NCBI GenBank assembly: GCA_937859515.1
Contig: CALMAK010000021.1
Location: 124,001 to 188,000, forward strand
Length of the DNA stretch: 64,000 nt
Source of the DNA: an uncultured Candidatus Saccharibacteria bacterium
GTDB lineage: Bacteria; Patescibacteriota; Saccharimonadia; Saccharimonadales; Saccharimonadaceae
Direction: 5' to 3'
Shown here: piece by piece, positions 60,633 through 64,000 of the stretch
How positions within the stretch are numbered: position 1 is the stretch's first letter
Layout: the number at the start of each line of letters is the position of its first letter
Notes under the pieces: generated by a model
What the model was told of the DNA's origin: nothing
The model's input: only the letters and a program-made list of their open reading frames with translations
Databases searched by the model: none
Position numbers and translations under genes: made by a program

Positions 60633-63065
60633 TTAGACTTCATCCGAAGATTCCATAATTTGGCGTGCCGCATCTTCACCAGCAAAGACACTTTGTACAT
60701 CCTCCAGCGAAAGATGCACGGTCTGCCCTGGCATTGCCGAGCCCGCCAGCATTAATTTTGCCACCGTGTTTTCGACCGCCCGCTGCACCACACGGCGCAT
60801 CGGCCTGGCACCTAACCGAGGGTCATAGCCACGATCAACCAAAAACAATTTTGCATCTTCTTCAACTGAAACTTCGATTTTTTGTGCCGCCAGCGTCTTG
60901 TTAATGCCCGCCAAAATCAAATCAATCACCTGTAGCAATTCTTTTTTATTGAGTGGACGGAAGACGACAATTTCATCAAATCGGTTCAAAAACTCTGGCT
61001 TAAACGCTCCATCACTAATGAGCTCATTCGTGATCTGTTCTTCAAACTGTTCCAACTTGTACCCGCGCTCTATATACTCGCGAATACGATCGGCGCCAGC
61101 GTTACTGGTCGCAATCACAATCGTGTCACGAAAACTAATTTCACGGTTCTTCATATCACGCAAAATACCCTCATCAAGCAACTGCAGCAAGGTTGTCAGC
61201 ACCTGTGGATGCGCTTTTTCAATCTCGTCCAGCAGTACCACACTAAATGGCTGCTTCATCGCCTGCGCAGTCAGACTGTGTGGATCATCGGCGCCATCGG
61301 CAATCAGTCGTGCGACATCATCGGCGCGCACATATTCATTCAAATCAAGACGAATCATCTTCCCCTCGCCACCGAAATACACATCAGCAAGTGCCTTTGA
61401 CAGCTCCGTCTTACCCACACCGGTCGGACCAAGGAAAAGGAAGGTGCCAATCGGTCGATCCTGATTACGTACGCCAGCACGTGCGCGACGCAAGGCATCG
61501 CTAACAACACCGACGGCGCGTGTCTGATTGACCATTCGTTCATGGATTAACGCTTCCAGATTTAATAGCTTCTCCCGCTCGTCATCAGCCGTTGCTACGC
61601 CAACTTTGACGCCAATCGTCTCTTCGATGGCATGTTGGACTGATTCTGCAGTGACTAACTTGCCATCAGCATATCCTGCCGATGCCTCCAATAATTTAAA
61701 CGCGCGTCCTGGCATTTCGATATCATGCATATATCGCTCGCTAAGACTGTACGCTTCCGTCAGCGCATGATAGGTAAATATAACGTGCCGCTGATGCTCG
61801 GTAATCAATAATTTGTCCTGCAGCACTCGCAAGGTTTCCTCGCGGTTCGTCGCTGGAACATTGACACGGTTCAATGCATTATATAGCGTTGGATTGCGCC
61901 GAGCAATTTGCAGTAATCGCTGTTCGTCCATCGTCAACACCATGCGTAATCGTCCTGCCTCCAAAATCGGCTGCAGCACGTTCGCAAGGTCCACCGACCC
62001 AATTCCTTCTTCAAAGAACAATTGCGCATCATCAAGGCACAAGATAATATTTTTGGCATTATATGCCTCACTGATAATACCCATAATCAAGTTTTCCAGC
62101 TCACCACGACCAGGTGCCGCTGCAATCAGTGCTGCCGAGTCCAGCACAAAAACCTGTCGGAACTTAAGATGCGACGGCAAGTCTGACGCCGCGTCCAATA
62201 ATCGTTCGGCGAGTGCCGCAACCAGTGTTGACTTGCCAACACCATTTGCGCCCACCAACACAACGTTTTGACGACCACCTGTCCCAAACATCTCAATCAT
62301 CTTATCAAGCGCTTGATTATGCGCCTCTAGGTCAACCTGCAATAATCCACCCGCAGCAATTTCGGCACTGATGTTATGGCCGTATCTTTCAAGTAGCGGA
62401 ATATAGCCGAATGACCAATCACGGGCGATACCACCCGTGCGTCGCGGCGCCTGATGTTGATGCACCAGTTGCCTAAGGTGGTCGTGCCAGCGAACGCCAG
62501 CCTCAAGGTCAGCATCCTCAAGTTTCATGTGCGCCAGCAGTGTCTGATATCCAGGAATGATACGCACTAATGCTACCGCCACGACCGCGCCCGTAATCGC
62601 ATGACTGCCGGTGCGCTCACGAATAGTGTGCGCTTCTGCCCATATCTCAGCCGAAGCATCAGGATCGTCATGTAATAAATTAGTAAAGAAGTTCATCGTA
62701 ATACCAAAACGCACTGCCATAAATTGCCCGCCTGATGTCATCAGCGCTGCCTGCGCTATAGCAAGTGGCGTTGGCTTATTTGGCAAGAGCCCTAGAACAT
62801 CTGATGCCAATTGATCGGACAGGTCGTCAGTCTTTCCCAGTGGTATATCACGCAGTTCGCCACGGCGCCATTCGACAATCATCATCGGCACCGCCGCGAG
62901 CCCAATACACAACCACCCGTAGGTACTGCCTAGAATAAAGAAAGCAGCACCAGCGAACGCCAGTCCGACAGCAGATAACACCAGCATAGTACGCCACAAC
63001 GTTGTTAGCGATGCATTAATGCGCGCCTTTTCTGCACGCGCGGAGTGATAATTAAAGTCCGGCAT
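60633..63065 (-). CDS. Membrane-anchored ClpC-like AAA+ ATPase
   Basis: 810 residues. Two N-terminal membrane helices (about 24-66) replace the usual Clp N domain. Two AAA+ modules follow: D1 with VLVGANGVGKSTLVAAL and ILCLDDAQLFFEEG, and D2 with LFLGPTGVGKTELSKAL, VVLLDEIEKAHPQV, EFLNRFDEIVVF and GARPMRRVVQRAVEN. An unfoldase role at the membrane is likely. I see no ClpP gene and cannot confirm a ClpP-binding loop. The ATG at 63065 overlaps the upstream gene by 14 bases. Confidence 0.9.
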   Translation of the reverse strand: MPDFNYHSARAEKARINASLTTLWRTMLVLSAVGLAFAGAAFFILGSTYGWLCIGLAAVPMMIVEWRRGELRDIPLGKTDDLSDQLASDVLGLLPNKPTPLAIAQAALMTSGGQFMAVRFGITMNFFTNLLHDDPDASAEIWAEAHTIRERTGSHAITGAVVAVALVRIIPGYQTLLAHMKLEDADLEAGVRWHDHLRQLVHQHQAPRRTGGIARDWSFGYIPLLERYGHNISAEIAAGGLLQVDLEAHNQALDKMIEMFGTGGRQNVVLVGANGVGKSTLVAALAERLLDAASDLPSHLKFRQVFVLDSAALIAAAPGRGELENLIMGIISEAYNAKNIILCLDDAQLFFEEGIGSVDLANVLQPILEAGRLRMVLTMDEQRLLQIARRNPTLYNALNRVNVPATNREETLRVLQDKLLITEHQRHVIFTYHALTEAYSLSERYMHDIEMPGRAFKLLEASAGYADGKLVTAESVQHAIEETIGVKVGVATADDEREKLLNLEALIHERMVNQTRAVGVVSDALRRARAGVRNQDRPIGTFLFLGPTGVGKTELSKALADVYFGGEGKMIRLDLNEYVRADDVARLIADGADDPHSLTAQAMKQPFSVVLLDEIEKAHPQVLTTLLQLLDEGILRDMKNREISFRDTIVIATSNAGADRIREYIERGYKLEQFEEQITNELISDGAFKPEFLNRFDEIVVFRPLNKKELLQVIDLILAGINKTLAAQKIEVSVEEDAKLFLVDRGYDPRLGARPMRRVVQRAVENTVAKLMLAGSAMPGQTVHLSLEDVQSVFAGEDAARQIMESSDEV

Positions 63066-63438
63066 GAGGTACCCATCCAATCGCAAACATCACCGCACCA
63101 ATAATCGGCAACAGTGGCACAAACAACCATAATATACCTTCAATAAGACCCAGGACAGCAAGTATCGTCGTCCATACCGTCCCAACAATCAGCATGATCA
63201 GCCGAACCGTGGCACCAATGCAACGAGACAATAAACGGTCGAAAAATGCGCGAATCTGTGCATCGAGCCCGCCACGAATCTTGCCAGCAGAGATCTGGCG
63301 AAAAGGTGCAAATAATGTCTTCAACAGCAAGTCCAACGAAAAAAAGTCATATGCCTTCATTAAGCGTTCACCAATCATCTGTGCGCGCTCGCGCCAACCA
63401 GCACCATACCACCACCCAAGAAGTCCCACTATAAACAT
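63052..63438 (-). CDS. Small membrane protein coupled to the Clp ATPase (128 aa)
   Basis: Unrecognised. An N-terminal hydrophobic segment, a basic amphipathic middle (LLLKTLFAPFRQISAGKIRGG) and two C-terminal membrane helices (about 72-122). TACAAT ends six bases before the ATG at 63438, although the frame is open to 63480. Overlap with the Clp gene suggests a membrane adaptor or partner. Confidence 0.65.
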   Translation of the reverse strand: MFIVGLLGWWYGAGWRERAQMIGERLMKAYDFFSLDLLLKTLFAPFRQISAGKIRGGLDAQIRAFFDRLLSRCIGATVRLIMLIVGTVWTTILAVLGLIEGILWLFVPLLPIIGAVMFAIGWVPHAGL

Positions 63439-63444
63439 ATCTAT

Positions 63445-63454
63445 ATTGTATACT
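63445..63454. promoter_or_regulatory. Overlapping divergent -10 boxes
   Basis: ATTGTATACT contains TATACT for murT (+) and TACAAT for the small membrane protein (-), sharing two bases. Each ends six or seven bases from its ATG, so the two leaderless genes must compete for polymerase. Confidence 0.6.
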
Positions 63455-63461
63455 AAGACGT

Positions 63462-64000
63462 ATGGTTCGACCACTCTCAATTATCCTTGGAAAAACACTT
63501 CGCCACATTGCACGCTTGCGTGGCGGCAGCGGATCGGCACTGCCTGGGCTTTTTGTCGAACGCATTGACCCGAATTTTACTAAACAAACACTCGGCCAAC
63601 TGCCTCACGGCGTCGTACTGGTTAGTGGCACCAACGGTAAGACCACCACTACCAAGATGATCGTTGAGCTCCTCGAAGGTCAAGGACTTCGCGTCTTTAC
63701 CAACCGCACCGGCAGCAACTTTAGCCGTGGCGTTGCTGCAGCACTTCTAAGTGAAATTAGTATTGGCGGCAAACTAGCAGCAGATATTGCCGTACTTGAG
63801 CTGGACGAAGCACACGCGGTACATTTTGTTCGTGCAATCGCCCCACGCCATACCTTATTGTTGAATGTAATGCGCGACCAATTGGATCGTTTTGGCGAGA
63901 TTGACACCACCACAAAACTGCTGACGACCATCGCTGAACATACCACTGATAGCCTGACGCTAAATCGCGAGGACCCACGTATTGCCGGAATTGCCAATCT
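63462..64000 (+). CDS. murT: Lipid II isoglutaminyl synthase, MurT subunit (3'-truncated by window edge)
   Basis: The first 179 residues of a Mur-ligase-like protein. GSALPGLFVERIDPNF is typical of MurT, followed by the P-loop VLVSGTNGKTTTTKM, NRTGSNFSRGVAAALL and ELDEAHAVHF, and VMRDQLDRFGEID. With GatD (expected just downstream) it amidates the D-glutamate of lipid II. TATACT ends seven bases before the ATG. Confidence 0.93.
   Translation, partial: MVRPLSIILGKTLRHIARLRGGSGSALPGLFVERIDPNFTKQTLGQLPHGVVLVSGTNGKTTTTKMIVELLEGQGLRVFTNRTGSNFSRGVAAALLSEISIGGKLAADIAVLELDEAHAVHFVRAIAPRHTLLLNVMRDQLDRFGEIDTTTKLLTTIAEHTTDSLTLNREDPRIAGIAN

Noticed and set aside
1-64000. UGA recoded as glycine, as in SR1/Gracilibacteria
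   Set aside because: Several complete genes (the Erm-like gene, pcrA, mnmA partners) end naturally at TGA with neighbours starting immediately after.
1-64000. CRISPR arrays, insertion sequences, rRNA genes
   Set aside because: No regularly spaced repeats, transposase-like frames or rRNA sequence were seen; the only long repeat is the pilin duplication.

Overview
The window is a bacterial chromosome segment from a small-genome member of the Patescibacteria (CPR), most likely Candidatus Saccharibacteria (TM7). The basis is mixed. Gene content points there: an FtsA-like protein with a membrane-anchored 'baseplate J-like' partner, MltG and RuvX; a membrane-anchored ClpC-like ATPase; MurT; an alanyl-tRNA synthetase without its C-terminal domain; type IV pilins; DUF11/LPxTG-type, NHL and BspA-LRR surface proteins; and glycolysis genes with almost no biosynthesis. 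TGA is used as a normal stop, so the standard code applies and SR1/Gracilibacteria-type recoding does not. I could not run a database search, so the assignment is inference.

Layout. 1-5 kb: an Erm-like rRNA methyltransferase (cut at the window edge), an ABC exporter, an HTH-Nudix protein, ribosomal protein L25 and a DedA protein. 5-14 kb: DapA, UvrA, exonuclease I, a leucine-rich surface protein and Obg. 14-20 kb: a LysM-CHAP wall hydrolase with a long structured leader, then the ftsA - membrane protein - ruvX - mltG operon. 20-28 kb: alaS, a cysteine desulfurase - DUF218 - mnmA operon for tRNA thiolation, and metG-tatD. 28-38 kb: one long minus-strand series, pyk - pgk - tpiA - acidic membrane protein - pcrA - G5/Rpf-like wall protein - rsmA - pgeF, behind a tRNA-Glu.

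38.07-42.2 kb is a distinct GC-rich island of three unrecognised genes. They are a basic 159-residue protein on the minus strand and, divergently, a coiled-coil protein coupled to a polytopic membrane protein with Cys-Pro repeats and an acidic tail. Large perfect hairpins flank the island, and a strong promoter inside it drives about 200 bases of highly structured non-coding sequence ahead of the operon. This is the best candidate for an undescribed system. It is followed by an LPTTG surface protein whose 3' region folds into a closed multi-branch RNA.

45-64 kb: histidine kinase and stand-alone receiver, folD, an NHL-repeat surface protein, murB, a type IV pseudopilin operon, two tandem major pilins sharing a 212-base identical front end, glyA, an XRE-HTH/MurA fusion, a tRNA cluster (Gly, His, Arg) with a degenerate inverted tRNA-His duplication, pyrD, a membrane Clp ATPase with a small membrane partner, and murT (cut at the edge).

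A recurrent feature is a -10 box (TATAAT/TATACT/TACAAT) ending only 6-11 bases before the ATG, at about 20 genes. This implies many leaderless mRNAs and decides several start codons. Shine-Dalgarno sites are mostly confined to surface-protein, metabolic and internal operon genes.
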